64,000 bases of DNA from Immersiella caudata (GCA_030512335.1 JAULSU010000002.1:2728001-2792000); one strand, 5' to 3'. Shown: positions 1 to 13,274, numbered from the stretch's first letter. The notes: generated by a model not told the origin, from the letters alone. Made by a program: numbers and translations.

Positions 1-1592
1 GTGTGTCGATGATGTGTGAGAGAGTGGTGGAGTAGGCTATAGGTGAGCTGAGGTGAGGTGACTGGTCACAGTTCAGATTCAGGTCTGGTCAAGGAGCTCC
101 TTTCTTGGTCCCCTCTCTTTCGTGATGTGCTCGTTACTTCCTTGCTTGCTTCCAAGCAAGTTTGCTCCTACATCCCATCCTGCACGGGAGATTTGGCATA
201 GCATCCAGGGGAAGAGAGAGCGGGTGATGATCCGGCTGAGTAAAAGTCCGAGTGGGTGACAGTTGAGCTTGCTTTGTGTGTGCGGTGCGCTCCACGGCGG
301 GCAGCTAAGCAGAGCTTCCCCTCTTCCCCAAACCTAAGCTCCACTAGCTCCTAGCTTCCCTCCTTAAGCGTATCACCATTGCAAGATTTTTTGGACTTTG
401 TCAGGTCAGATCAGTTTCCCCTAGATGCCCCCCCCCCCCTCCTGGTGAAGAGGCTTCTGTTCCACCATCTTCTCGTCGCGTCAGTTGGACAGAGTCACGC
501 GGTGCTTTGCTCTGCCCTGCTTGACTTCCCCTCCCCCGCCCTTTTCTTCTTCTTCCCTTGCTAGCCACTTCCTCTTTGCTCTTTCCCTGGCGCGGGGCTT
601 CAACGACCGAGGCCGGTCGGGCCGGAACCTAGCTTAAGATCCAGGGATCAGGGGCGTACCCGTGTCTACCGTTGGCTGTGCCTGGATGGTCGAGACCCTG
701 TGTGGCGCGGCGCCGTTGCTGGTGTCCACTTCCCCTCATTGATATGTCATCATAATGGAGGAGATCGGATCTTTCTTCCGCATTGAGAAGCGGTGAGAAG
801 GCAGCCAGCTGCTAGGTGGCTAGCCGTGAAGGGAGGTTCATGCAATGGGGACGAGAGGGGGATGACGGGTGAGGTGTCATGCGTTAGCATTCTTTGATCA
901 GGGGGGTGTGTTGGTGTTGTGCTCGCTGCAGCCTATGAGTGGCAATGTTGGCGGTGAGCTCTGTGCCTTACACGTCTAGTTCACGGCGAACTATGGTGTT
1001 TCTGTAAGGGGCAGAGCTTGGCTGGCGAGTTTGGACATCGTGATAAAGGTCGGGCAAGAGAGTGAGACGTGTGACCATCTAACAGGGTTTTTTTTTTCTT
1101 CCTGCTTCAGTTCCATAGGCAGAGATCGAACTCACAATCTTCCAGGCCTGAATGAATTCTTTCAAACTATCTATTGGCGCCGTTGGCCCAATACGAGGCA
1201 GGCCACCGTTGATGCTCGGGTATAAGCCGTGTGAATGTTTGCTTTGCTGCTTTGCCACACGGAGTTTGCTGCCCCTACCTTGACTAGGCTTCCATGTGCT
1301 CGTCGGAAAGTGTTGGTTCCTGTGGCACGTCTTTATGGTTGTTTTGATTAACTGAGAAGTTGCACCCTTTTCGATCCTGAGCTGGGATGCTTTCGGCTTT
1401 TGGGACCCAGTCTCGTTGGTGTTAGATGTGGCGTGGATTGCCTTCTGGTTGGGTAACTTGTTGGACGGTGCAATTTTTTAGAACTTAGTTGCTGATTTTC
1501 TACAATATCTTTTGATCCTCAGATCTGGCTGTTGAAATGTTGTCATTCCGGAGTGGCCGCTTGGCCGCTATGCCAGACAGAAACGCTGGTAT
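1..1592. other. Gene-free left flank, downstream of the dehydrogenase
   Basis: I see no supportable gene. The short open frames (60 codons or so) have no family resemblance and no splice-supported extension. The stretch holds a run of 12 C at 428-439 and a T-rich run near 1087. A weak tRNA-like segment on the minus strand (about 1105-1205) was examined and rejected because its stems do not pair. The right part presumably includes the 3' UTR of the minus-strand dehydrogenase. Confidence 0.5.
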
Positions 1593-2686
1593 CTAGTAAT
1601 CGTAAAATCCCTTCCCGCTCTTCTTTCCGAGCCAGCCGGCATCAACCATGTTGCGCAAAAGCACGCTGGGGCGATACTTTGAGTCACCGGTCTCGGTATG
1701 GAGCACCTTCATGATGGCTAGGCAGGTGTCGAGACCAATGAAGTCGGCCAGCTGCAGGGGACCCATGGGGACGTTGGTCCCGTTCTTCATGATGGCATCA
1801 ATCGAGTCGCGGCTGCCGACGCCAGTGTCAAGGCAGATGATCGCCTCGTTGATATAAGGCATGAGGATACGGTTGGCGAGGAAACCTGGGGAATCCGCTG
1901 AGACAGAGGCGATCTTGCCCATGCGCTCGCAGAAAGCGACGGCCGCGTCGAGCGTCTCCTTGCTCGTTTGGAGGCCGCTGATGATCTCGACACCCTTTTG
2001 GATGGGAACAGGGTTCATGAAGTGGGTGGAAACGACGCGCGAGCTGTTAGAAGTATCCCTGGGATCCTGCGTGGTCGCTGCGGCGATCCGGGTGATAGAG
2101 ATGGAGGATGTGTTGGTGGCCAGAATGGCGTGCTTGGGACATATTTGCGCCAGCTTGGAGAAGATATCAAACTTTAGTTCAGGAATTTCTGGAACAGCCT
2201 CGATGACGAAGTCGATCTCACCGAGCGAGTCAAGGGATGTCGCGGGCTTGAGGAGGTCGCGAACGGTGTCGGCCTGCTCCTGTGTAATTCGCTGCTTGGA
2301 TACATCCTTGGCAAGAAGCTTCTCTATACGTCGCAGCTATCAGCAAACGCATCTCTGGAGATTCGATGCGCGTCTCACCAACCTGCGAAGGCGAGCCCCT
2401 TGTCCAGAGACTTTTGTGACGAGTCGACCAACGTCACGGGCACATTGGCTTTCTGGGCCGCAACGAGGGCAATTCCAAGACCCTGTACATAGGAGGGAAA
2501 ACGAGGTCCAGTCAGCCTTTTAGAGTATCCTTTCATGAGATACTTTCGGATCTTCGAGCTTACCATCTGGCCGGCGCCGACAACACCCAATCGCTTCACC
2601 TCTGCGTCTCTCGCGACAGTGGTGCTGAAGAGGCGCATACGGCGAGAGAGCCGAACCACATGTCGGGCGGCGATAATAGAAACCAT
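1593..2686 (-). CDS. 3-hydroxyacyl-CoA (3-hydroxybutyryl-CoA) dehydrogenase, mitochondrial type
   Basis: This enzyme oxidises (S)-3-hydroxyacyl-CoA to 3-ketoacyl-CoA with NAD in beta-oxidation or butyryl-CoA metabolism. The model has three exons: 2686-2564, 2482-2383 and 2323-1593, giving 317 aa. Introns of 81 and 59 nt have GT..AG ends; the second uses a weak GTTGGT donor, chosen because it restores the FA-EKLLAKD junction of the family. Residues 1-30 are Arg/Ser/Thr-rich with no acidic run and end in a RLFSTTVAR-type stretch, as in a mitochondrial presequence. A Rossmann GAGQMG motif follows at 37-42. The second domain has the catalytic-His stretch THFMNPVP and the SPGFLANR helix. The C-terminus GKGFYDY is the family's usual end and is not a peroxisomal PTS1. 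An internal Met17 could start a shorter form. It diverges from tof1. The family is secure; acyl-chain preference cannot be read from the sequence. Confidence 0.93.
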
Positions 2687-3076
2687 GATTGATGTTGTAG
2701 TTCAGCTCAATGCCCAATTGGCCAAATTGAGACTTCAGGTGGAAACGCGATCTCGTCGTTTTGAAGATGATGTTGACGGCGTTCCTGGAATGCATCGGTT
2801 AACCTCGGCTGGATTACACCAGCCAAGTGGGGCGCCATGTGAAGGCGGGAAGGAACATGGGGCGTGCACACCAAGGGCCCCCGCCAATTAAGCACGGCGC
2901 GCGACGCGCTTGGGCAAAACGCGTCTCGTCACTAGGTATGCCAAGCACACCTGCGGTATCCAGATCCATATCCTCGCCGACGATACCAAACAACAACTCA
3001 AGGCCAATTGCGGGACATACAGGTGCAACGGACTCATATGTCGGCATTCCAATTCAAACTGTGATCTCTACTCGCA
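2687..3076. promoter_or_regulatory. Bidirectional promoter region, dehydrogenase / tof1
   Basis: This 390-bp region lies between two divergent start codons and must hold both promoters and 5' UTRs. A CCAAT-containing CCGCCAAT element lies near 2882-2889. I see no clear TATA box on either side. Confidence 0.55.
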
Positions 3077-6000
3077 ATGGAGACCGCAGAGCTCAACAAT
3101 AACAACGATGTGGTACATCCTGAAGTGCGTGCGCACATCAGCAGTTTGGTGTCTGCTGTAAGTCTTCCTCACTGATTGTCTCGCCTCGGTCCTTCGACTT
3201 GGCGCCCTTATTAATGCTTAACTTGTAGCTTGGTGGCTTGAGCGTCGACGATGAAGAGGGAGCCTACAAACTCGGCGACGATGCGCTGGAGGTTCTGCGA
3301 GATCTCAAGCGCTGGATTCGCTTCTACGACGAGAAAACTAATCGCATGGACGTTGCGAGATGCCTTGCAGAAGCGAACCTTGTCGGCAACGATCTTCTCC
3401 AAATTCTGGCAACATGGCCAGCGAACGAGTCCGACAGCATCTACAAGTTCAAGATCGCATTGGCCTGCTTTGAGGTCATGGTGCCCTTAACATGGCCTAT
3501 CGAGAGGGACCGCGAGACTATGACCGTAAACCACCATCGCCACCTTCCTGTTCTGCAGCTTGCCCAACTGGGCTACAAGCGCGCCATCCTCAACTTCGAT
3601 GCCGCCCCTATTCTCGGCACAGCCGTTCGGGTGGCTCTTCCGTCCATGGCTATGCCCATTGGCGATCGAGCCCCTAGGGACCAGGGTATCATCAAGCTGA
3701 TCCTCTACTTCATAAGGAATGTTGCCATGATTGGCCCGCCGCCAGGCATCAAACTCGATGGCGATGAGTCGCAGATATCCAGGTCGGCTCTGATCGACGC
3801 TTTCTCTTTCCAAGATATCTCCCTCACAATCTTGACGGTTGCATCGAATATGGGCGAGGACTTTCGGACCGAGGACGTTATTGTAATGGAGATCTTGTTT
3901 CACCTCGTCAAAAGGGTGAACTCGTCGAAGCTCTTCGTCAGCGAGAAGGAAGCCAACAAGGCAAAGGCCAACGAGCTCTCTGCCGCCATGAGCAAAGAGG
4001 CGGCGATGTTGCGGTCATACAACAAGAACGCCCCGACGCGCCACAGCCGTTTCGGGACCATGATATGGGTGAAGCGGGAGAGCGGGAAATTGTCGACTGT
4101 GACTGGTCAGGACGCTCTTTTGGATCCCGCGGCTAGAGAGAGGAAGATGGACAAGAGCAAAACCTTCAGGGCTCCCCGGAGGGCGAGGAAGGAAGAGATG
4201 GAACCCAAAGATCTCGGCCCTCCCGTAAGCCTGGATGAGCGAGCCAGGTCCCAGCTGGGGTCGTTCGTGTCAGAGTTCTTGGACTCTGGGTTCAACCCTC
4301 TCTTTGCCCACGTCCGGAAATCGATCGATCGAGAGGCGCTTCACGTCGTCGACTACCACTCAGGACAGTTCTTCTACCTTGTTGCTTGGTTTTTGGAAGC
4401 AGAGCGGAACCGTAGGAAAGCGAGGCAAGGCACCAAAGCTCCAACACCCGAAGACGATGTGGGGACGTTTAACCTCGTCGCCGAGGTCTTGAACCAAGAA
4501 ATGTTTATCACTCTGAACCGAGCTCTGGACCGCGCATATAACGACAAGGACTGGCAGTTATTGTCTACAGTAATGCGCTGTTTGACACAAATTCTCCTCA
4601 CAGTCCAGGACATGTCTGATTCCGGCAACGAGGACGATGAGGAAATCGCCAACAATATCCTAAGCCGGCTTTTTTACGAAGAAACTACACACGACGCTGT
4701 AGCTAACATTGTTCGAACGTACAAGGACCAAGGCTTTGAGTACCTGGACGCATGCACGGAGCTTTCTCACACCTATCTCCGCATTCTCGAGACATACTCG
4801 AAGCAGAATGTTGATTTGCAAGTCCGCTCAAAACGGAGGACACGTCGCAAAAAGAAGGCGTCCAGAGCGGCTGCTGGTGAGGATGCCGGCGATCACTACG
4901 ACGCAGACGATGACTCGGCCAATGACCAGCAGAGCGCCGAAAAGACGAGCCAAGAAAGGAAGTTTGACTTCAAGCGCTTTGCAAATCGGTTCACTCCTCA
5001 GGGTGTGGTAGACACCTTTGTGGCTCTCACCAAGTACTACCGAGATCTTGATGACTCGCAACTCAAGCGAGCCCACCGCTTCTTCTACAGAGTTGCGTTC
5101 AAGCAAGAAATGGGCGTCATGCTTTTCCGGCTTGACATTATTCACCTCTTCTACAATATGATCAAGGGGCCAGAGCCACTGGACAGGAATTCTTCCGTGT
5201 ACAAAGACTGGGAAGAGTTGGCAAAGCAGATTATCAAAAAGTGTATCCGGAAACTAGAGGAGCGGCCTGCCTTATTTACCGAGCTCCTGTTCTCCAAGAT
5301 CAACAGCACGGCACACTACTTGGAATATGGCTACGAGAAACAGACCATATCTAGCAACCCCAGACCAGCCGCCGAGCTTGAGTTCAAGTGGGAAACAAAC
5401 CCCGACAAACAGGTCGCCATCGTGGTTGGCACGCTTCTCGATAAAAGCCAAACAGACCATCTCGTCTGGATGAAGAAGGTACTCTCAGAAGCGGAGACCG
5501 AAAGACGCTCTTGGGAGAATGCCGAAAAGGCCATGATCGAAGCCGGGAGAGCAGACGGCGAAACTCCTGACCAACCTGTCGAGGATGCCACTCCCAAGGC
5601 TGCTCCTCATTTCAGTGAGACCCTCCCGCTTCCTATCTCCACTGCCCAAACAAAACTAACCCTGTCCCAGCCATTCGGCCTGACACCGACACCCGCCGTA
5701 GCGCCATGTTCAAAAACCCTCACCTCCGTCTCCTCATGAAGCTCGTCGGCTTTGAACGCCTCACCCCCACCCTCGACGAAACCCCGGACTCCTCCTGGGT
5801 CATCCCGGGCCACATCTCCGCTGATTCCCTCAAGGACTCTGTCGACCTCATCAACAAAGCCGAATTTAACCCACCTACCTTCGACGACGGCCAATCCGCC
5901 GAAGACCAGCTCCGCCGCAAGTCCGCCGCTCGTAAACGTGCCGCCTACGATGATGACATGAACCCCCTCTCCGGAGACGAAGACGACGAAGCCTTTCTCT

Positions 6001-6761
6001 TCGCCCCTGGTGGTCCCACGGCTCGCAAATCCACTGCCGAAGACGCCAAGCGCCCGCCCAAAAAGCGACAGCGCCGTCTACGCCGTGCGGGAAGTGACGA
6101 CGAAGGTCCTACACAAGAAGAAGTCGACGAGAAAGCGCGGGCTCGTCGGCAGAAGGAGCTTGAGAAACTGCGGCGTATTAAATCCGAGATGTATGTCGAT
6201 CCTGCGGATGACGAGACGACGGATGAAGAGACACGTGAGGAGAGAGAGCGCAATGGGCAAAAGCAGGGGCCAAGGAGGGATATATCCAGATTGCTGGCAG
6301 AAGAAGAGGAGAATCCCGATGCGGACCTCTTGTTTGGCGTGGATAGTGACGAAGAGAGCGATGCTGCCCCGGCGCCGGCGCCAAAGAAGAAGCAGATGCC
6401 GAAGCGAAAGGAGAGGAAGAGATCGAGTGACGTTGCGCTTGGAGAGAGTAGTGATGAAGAGGAGGTGGCGTCGTCTTCGAAGCCGGCGAAGAGGAGTAAG
6501 AAGTCTGCCAAGAAGAGGGCTTTCAGCGAGGATGATGAAGATGAAGAGATGGGAGGGCTGTCACAGTCAAGCAGCCGCACGGCGGATGAGCGAGCGAGGT
6601 CCGACGTGGAGGCGGAGACTGTGGATCCGGACCGGCCGGAAAGCAGAGGGAACAAGGCTCCGCCCGGAGATGCTGACGATGAAGACGAGGATGTTGCTCC
6701 TGTGAAGCAACGGGCCAGAGTAAGGGCGGGCTTCATCGTTGATAGTAGCGACGAGCAGTGA
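3077..6761 (+). CDS. tof1: Tof1/Swi1/Timeless fork-protection protein
   Basis: Topoisomerase 1-associated factor 1, the Timeless-family partner of Csm3/Swi3. It travels with the replisome, stabilises stalled forks and mediates the S-phase checkpoint in the nucleus. Three exons, 3077-3157, 3229-5614 and 5671-6761, encode 1185 aa. Introns are 71 nt (GTAAGT..TTGTAG) and 56 nt (GTGAGA..CCCAG with CTAAC branch point). The start METAELNNNND is upstream of a tempting TTG-initiated frame at 3238; splicing joins SA-LGGLSVDDEE. The Timeless N-terminal domain (about residues 30-330) contains the family stretch LRDLKRWIRFYDE. The MFKNPHLRLLMKLVGF block, conserved in Tof1 orthologs, follows the second intron. 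The last 250 residues are acidic, Ser/Lys-rich and probably disordered. Length fits filamentous-fungal Tof1. A 263-codon open frame on the opposite strand of exon 3 is a shadow of the acidic codons. Confidence 0.95.
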
Positions 6762-9700
6762 TGTCGAGATGGAGATAGTTTTCACCATGGCGCGGCGTTG
6801 GGGCTTCCGAGGTGCTGATGATGTGATGCAAGGCTGGGCATTGTCTTAGGACGGATGGATGGTAATCTAATTGCAAATGCATACACATCTATTATAACTC
6901 TTCTGTATGATTCTTTTTGCCTATCTATATGTGCGTGTTCCCAAATTGCATTGGTGATGTTTGCCACCGCGATGCCAAAGAAAATGAACGGTCAACCCTC
7001 GAATTCCCCACGTTGAGATCCACAGTGGACCGGGTGGAACAACTCGATGGGGGCCAATGTAGCGTTGGATTCGCCCCTGTTACGGTTTGTTGAAGGAGCA
7101 AGAGCATTTAAGCTTAAAAATCGCATGGTCGACCGTAAATAAACCTCGGACGCCCCAGCTGCACCAGGGAAACCTCGCCTCGACTAGAAGGGTTGTGGTG
7201 CTGTCGGTATCTTGGTAGAAGCGTCGCGTCGCATCATCCGCCGCGGCGCTAAAGCATCCGAACGCAGACAGCTGAAGATTGTTGTGCGTAAAAGAATAGG
7301 TAGGTACGAAGGCAAAGCACAACGACAAGCTGTCCATTATGAGCATTCGGCTGCTGAAGCTGCCATGGCCTCCTCGTCTATCAACCATGAAGAGGTTGTT
7401 CTCCATCCCCTCTCCTACTTCGCGCTGCTCGAGGCCCACTCGACACCCATGGGCACTGTGCTGATTCGAGTCTTTGGTGCTGGGCTGCCTTGAGACGGAT
7501 TTGAGTGTTGGCTTGGGGACGGCATCGGCGTAGTTTCGCTGTCGCTGATATTGTATACGGACAGCTTGGGGGGGCGCCTTTGTACTCCAGAGGCCCTGTT
7601 TAATACACGTTAGGCCATCCCACTACCGCAAGAGTAGAGCAAGTCCACGGTACTTTTTGCCTGAATATGACTTCGATTTGTCGCCAAAGCACATCGTGAA
7701 CTCTTTTGCGCAGCACGTGTCGATGCGCTTCGAAATCGGCAAGCAGTGACGAGATCACTGTATCTGTACGGTGGCGGATGTTCCAACGGTGAATTGAACA
7801 ACAGAAATTTGGTGTCAACAGCCCTGGTCAAAAGGGGTTGTGTGCCCTGGTCTTCACAGAAGGCGACCGATAGCCCCAAGCCTGCGCGCCACTGGACTCC
7901 TAGTCGATCGATGACAAAGTCGAGCAGGAGGTGAACAACTTCCCACCATTGCCTGAGTTGCTTTTCCATGCGACATTCTTCCATCAAACATATCCCGTCC
8001 TGGACGTTCAGACTCCTTGACAGGTCTCTTGAGCATGGAAAATAACCGCGGCCCTTCCAGAACAACATTTGAGGCGCGACAAGTGTAGCCAGATGACGAC
8101 GGGCGCGGAGGGTGGTTGGCCCGGAACCCCTGTCGAAATGCTCAATGTTGGGTACAAGACCTGAGACTGCTCCAATCTTGCAGTTCATCCCAGCATGACT
8201 TGATTCTTGGAACACCGGGCCCATTTGAGAAACCTGCCAGAAGAGAAAGATGGAAACGTTGAGATTTGGTGGACCCTTCCGCAGTTTCGCATCTGCCAGT
8301 TATTGACTTCCGGTTTGCTCCAGATGAGCAACCGGAGCAGTTCGCAGGCCGGTCTCTGATTCCAATGTAGGGTTGTGGCGCTGTGGTCCGATCGCAGGAA
8401 CTCACCGAGAACTGGCATCTTGGCGCGATCGTGTCGCTCAAACTCCCGACCGACAAGTTGCTCGAAATGCCCCTTTTGGCGACAGTCCGTATCGGAACGC
8501 CGAGATTGTTGGCGGGCTTTTATAGAAGAGAGGCCGGTGGCGATCAGTCCGTTATTTTGGACTGCTGCACTGAGAAGACGCGTCTCCTTTCCGTGGTTCC
8601 GTCAATGCCACGAAGGCAAAAGCCTCCCCGGAGACGCTTGAAGAAGGAAAGGATGGTCGAATCGACCTGATATAAGTTTTGATTTAACCCAGCTCATCTT
8701 CACGCATCACTGGTGCGGTCACCACTGAATGGTATCCCACCACACCCGTGAACCGTGTCGCCAAGACTCGGAAGCCCGAAGGCGACTGCCCCGAGCGGCA
8801 CGGGCCACACCCGCACCCAGGATTCCAAGATGATCCTTGGCAGAGCGCGGGGGCATCTTGCTCAGTGTGGGGGAAAGCTGCCAAGTGGCTCTTGTCAGGC
8901 CACGGTCTCATTCCCACACAATCCAACTTCATCGTCTTGAGTTTGCCGCGGCACGGAGGCAGTATTGCCTGTCGTGAGGGAGTTTCATGCATGAAATCCA
9001 ACTAGATCCCATGCAGACCTGTACAGAAACGGAAACTTGCATTGCAAAGTGTGATGCGCTCTGCAGGAGGGACGGTCTGCAATCCAGCGCACATCGCCGC
9101 GGCCGAATAGACGAGAGACAGACAGCTGAACCACCGAAAAAGGCAAGGTTGAGGGGAAATGACGGGATCGGAAAACCGCGTTCGAGTGGATAGGCTCCTC
9201 CAGGACAACTACCTGGGTTCTCGCCGCGGTGGAGCACTTCTCCAATGTTTAGATGTTTTGATATGGACAAAAAGAGTAATTGGAATTGAGATCTCAAAGG
9301 GGGTTGAGCATCAAAATCGAACGTCGTGTAGAGAATGCGCAGTTCAGAAGCGCAGGAAGATGGGTTGGTGGCATGAGTTGAAACCGGTGAGGAGGATGAA
9401 GAAGAAGGAAGAAAAGGTGTTGGCGAAAGGAAATCCATTACGGACCCAGACATATCTGCCACAATGGCTTGGGTGGAAAAGGGGCTTGCTTCTGCCAATG
9501 GTTGGCCCTTCTGTGGGAGGCCGGGGATGTTTTACGAAGGGCCCTGCTAGGATCTCGGCACCAGCGCTTTCCTCATTGTCGCTGAGGTGCTAACTACCAT
9601 GCCATCATCAAGGGGGGGATCCTGAAGCTGGAAAGCACCTTCGTCACACCTGCCAGATTAATATTGCTCAACTTCCCAACAATCGCATTTCGGCAGGAGA

Positions 9701-11181
9701 GATTGTTCATCACAGACACTCTGCGCTGATTCGTGCTCTCGTGACTTTTTGACTTGCGCTTGACAGTCTGCTCGTTCAGCTGTCCGTCGGATTGGCTTGA
9801 TCATCCAAACTTCCAACAATTCCTTTTTAGCCCCGAAAAACCAACAACCTCGGCTTCATATCCAGATTACTTTTCGGGGTATTGGTAGTCCCTTTCTTTG
9901 ATCGCATCGTCTGCCTTATAAGCCCTAGTCAGATAGTTATTCGTCGCCTTCGCGATTTCTGATTATTCAACAGCCGTCACGCCCTTCAGGGACAGACTTG
10001 CAAGAAACCCGACTCCCACCGATGCAGTGTTATCGACCCCCCAAGATCTAATGAGTGCATCCTAACGGGCCTCGGAACCTCACCTAACTCGCCAGGGACG
10101 TCTCGCCGAGATAGCCAGTCAAATCCGAGCCCACACTGGCAAACAGACCCAACTTTAATCGCTGACCCAGAGGATACCTACCAGCGCTCTTTTTCCTCCG
10201 ATGATATGGCTAAGGCTCGAAGTACTCATCGACGTCTTGGTCGACTGCTTCGCCACGACGGGGTCACCTCTCGGGACCATTACGAGTGCATCAACACCGA
10301 GAGGCTCTGCCGTGAATCCTACATCTCTTCGATCGAATACGCAATGGAGGGGGGTGCAGGCGTTTGAGTCACCACATGTAGTGGCGACGTGTCGATTCGA
10401 GAGCAAGCCAGAGATCGAGTTGAGGCTCTGTTGGTAGGTAGGTACCATACCCATCAATGTCACATCCTTTGTTTCCCCTCACAGAACTCGCCCCATTTCC
10501 GCGTTTGCCCCGTGACTACTTTTCGGCCCCCTTATCCCCCCTTCATGGCGGGTCGTCACTGCCCGACCCGTCGTTGCCGTGTTTCTTCCGGAAACTGGAG
10601 GATCCGGGTGAGGCCGTTCCTCACTCAACGGCCAATTACACCACTATCCGACTCCTCCTCCGGGCCTAACTCTGATTGCAAGGTAGTATGACCTGCCACT
10701 TTCACACACAAGGCTGTACCTGTCTCTCGCTGTACATCTCCTTGTGTTTGTGCAGTTCAAAGCTACCTTCCCATTGCCTCGTTCCCATTGCTACCGGTGT
10801 CGCGCGACTTGGCAAGCCATCCCAACAGGTTGACGAGCGAGTAGAAGGAGGCGCAGCCTCCATAGAGCAAAAACAATGCTGTCACCGCTCTTCACACCCG
10901 CACCACCCCAGGCCGCCCAAGTTGGCCGGATTATGTGTGTTGACCACGTCTCCCCGTTAGGTTGCGGCGCCGGGCACCATCTCCGCTCGACGAAGTAGTG
11001 TGCAATTGCGTGACAAGACATTCTTGTTAATCGTCCGCAGTGCCAACGTTACGCAGCGAGAAGTTCAGAACAATGATAGGGGGTCATGCCTTCCCCCGGA
11101 TCATGAGGCGACAACCTTGTTGGAGCTCGTTTTCTTTCTTCAGCGTATCAAGTCAACTTAGAGAGGGGCCTCTACCGTACC
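6762..11181. other. 4.4-kb intergenic region with no recognised gene
   Basis: No frame here resembles a known family. The longest are minus-strand frames at 7610-8224 (204 codons) and 8929-9498 (189 codons), both within reach of chance for this length and base composition and rich in Cys, His and Trp as noncoding frames are. A 42-codon frame starting at 7364 has a good start context (GCTGCCATGG) but no continuation I could splice. About 9600-10150 is nearly free of open frames. Near 10434 is a GGTAGGTAGGTACC run. I see no TATA box that can be tied to the gene starting at 11182. Confidence 0.45.
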
Positions 11182-12361
11182 ATGACGACCTTCGCTAGCG
11201 ACCACAACGAGGCGGAAAAGGGAGTAGCTCAGAGCCTTGCCCCTTCACGCCAAACCACTCTCGCCCCTGAACATCAACAAGGTCGATGTTCCAATATGGC
11301 CGACGAGTCAAGAATATCAACGGCCAGTGTCTTATGCCAACGGCAGCGACGTATGTACTCGATAAAACCAGCGAAGTGCTTAAACTAAGTCCAGGTTGTA
11401 GCAGCGGACATCGACGACTTTATGGCCAATTGGTGCCGATCCCCATATGACTGTGCGGATGTTCTTAACCCGAAGAGCTGATCAAGACTGATCTGCGAAT
11501 AGATGACAAGGCACCATCCGGATGGTCTAAGCTTGCATACATGCCTGATCGTATTGACGGCACCGATGTCATTCGAAACTTCAATGTACTTGGGATGAGG
11601 CTCATGCAATATACTGGCGGGCGACTTGCCGTCCTGCAACAGTTGCTTGACGAATTCGACAAGGAACAGAACGGAATACAGAATCTGACAAAATATCAGA
11701 TGAGGCTCCCTGGTCAGTTATGTGAAAAGGGGTACTACGATATGCTCGTGAGGGAGATGCGGACAGAGTACCGCGAATATGGTGAGTAGACTTGTTTTTC
11801 TTCGTGTTGGCGGTCAAGCTAACACGAATAGGTGAACTCGTCCGCCATTACAAAGAGATCGGTCAACTCCATCCCCTCTCATATCGTCGAGTTAAACAAG
11901 TCTTCAGACTTTTCCTCAAGACTGGATTGGAATATGCATCTTTGCTCTGGATCAATACACCGCATGAAGCAGTAAGTTTTTCGGCCCAACCACCCTGCTT
12001 GATGGTGTGGTTTGCAGACACTTGGCTTGGAGAGTTGGTGTTGGGAGCGGTGGCAACTAGCCACCACCCCGTCGACGAATCTGGTTTGAAATCGGGTTTC
12101 ATCCGGCTCAGCGTCACAACTATCCTGCACAGGGGATCAACCATCCTCTTTGCACTTGCTATCCTGATACCGACGGGCATCCTCTTTCTCTGCGAGCTCA
12201 ACAGAACGAGTGCTTATGCGGTCGTTGTGGTCTCGACACTTGTCTTTAGCCTCCAGATCAACATGGAGGACAGAAACAAGACCTTGTACGCGGTCTGCGC
12301 ACTCTCAGCAGTTTTGGTGACCGTGATGTCCCAGATGGCGGGAGTCTCTCCAGAGCCATGA
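11182..12361 (+). CDS. DUF6594 membrane protein, copy 1
   Basis: A fungal-specific integral membrane protein of unknown function. Four exons, 11182-11350, 11402-11452, 11503-11781 and 11832-12361, give 342 aa with introns of 51, 50 and 50 nt. Splicing creates YDKAPSGWSKLAYMPDR, the conserved 'aromatic/Pro-x-GW-x-KLA' opening of DUF6594. A helical region follows (residues about 75-200, LQQLLDEFDKEQN, YYDMLVREMRTEY). The C-terminus has three closely spaced hydrophobic helices (FALAILIPTGILFL, AYAVVVVSTLVFSL, YAVCALSAVLVTVM), the family's hallmark. The N-terminal 55 residues are polar and the exon 1 boundary is the least certain; an acceptor 3 nt further on (exon 2 from 11405) is equally possible. 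A consensus donor at 11972 and acceptor at 12017 mark a possible extra 46-nt intron, left unspliced because both sides share one open frame. A second DUF6594 gene lies 4.9 kb downstream. Confidence 0.72.
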
Positions 12362-13274
12362 CATTCTGGACGTCGCAAAGAGAGGAATCCAAAACGGTGG
12401 GAAAAGGGGGCCAGCAAATAAACAACCGGATGTCGTCAAGTTATGCTCCACTGTGGGGCCGGCCGCATTGCGATCCCGCAGTGGGTCGCCCGGGGTCGCT
12501 GGCGGGGCCCCGGACCATGGGGAAGAACAGGGATCTTTGAAAGTTAGGACATGTGTCGTGGACAATGGGCGGAATTGGCCGACCTGACAAGAAAACCTTT
12601 CGCTACTTGTCACCTGCACGTGAGCGGTCAGTGTTTGCAAGATGGTGGCTGGATGCCTGAGAAATGCGGCCGGTACTTATCCCTGTCTTGTCGGCCTGGC
12701 CCCAGAGCGAAAGCGGTGAGGAGGTGAAGAAGGTGAGGCGGTCAAGACTGGTATGGCAGTAACATTAATCCCTGCTGCAGAATCCTCCACATGGCTCGGT
12801 GAAGCCGAGGAACAGGGGAGTCGAGGAGGCGACGATAGACATTGGTGATTCACTTTTGATGTGGGAATCAGATGGTTCTCTCTATTGATTTTGTTGTTGG
12901 TTTCTCCTCGAAACTGGAGTGTGCAAAAAAAAAAAAAAAACAGGAGGAAGCCGCACTGTGTTGTCGGTCCAGGGCAACCACCATGGAGCGGGGTAACACG
13001 ATCGCGGTAGATAACTTGGGGTCTCGGCCAGTTGCGACGGACTCATGTTTACCAGTGGGCATGGTGAGACACAAAAAGTGCACAAGGAACAGATGCGATA
13101 TTTTTATGAGGAGCAAGCCATATATTAAAGGTGCGGCTGGGGCCATGTCTTGCAGCCTGTGCGCCCATCCATCAGCGTGCCGTTCCAAAAATGACCCTGA
13201 CGACCCGTCCAGTGTCCATCCTTTTCCCAAGAGGCTTCATTCCGCCGATATCATTTCACTCTTTTCCAGATCCT

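Noticed and set aside
1105..1205. tRNA-like segment on the minus strand with near-consensus A box (TGGGCCAACGG) and B box (AGTTCGATCTC)
   Set aside because: The acceptor stem does not pair, and the T stem has one mismatch and three wobbles. It could at most be a decayed tRNA relic.
1861..2523. 220-codon plus-strand frame antisense to the dehydrogenase
   Set aside because: It overlaps all three exons of a secure gene on the other strand and has no resemblance to a family.
5945..6736. 263-codon serine-rich frame antisense to tof1 exon 3
   Set aside because: Shadow of Glu/Asp/Lys codons of the acidic tof1 tail.
7364..7493. 42-codon frame with excellent start context and an HPL motif slightly like MPN-domain N-termini
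   Set aside because: No downstream exon could be joined and the similarity is too short to support.
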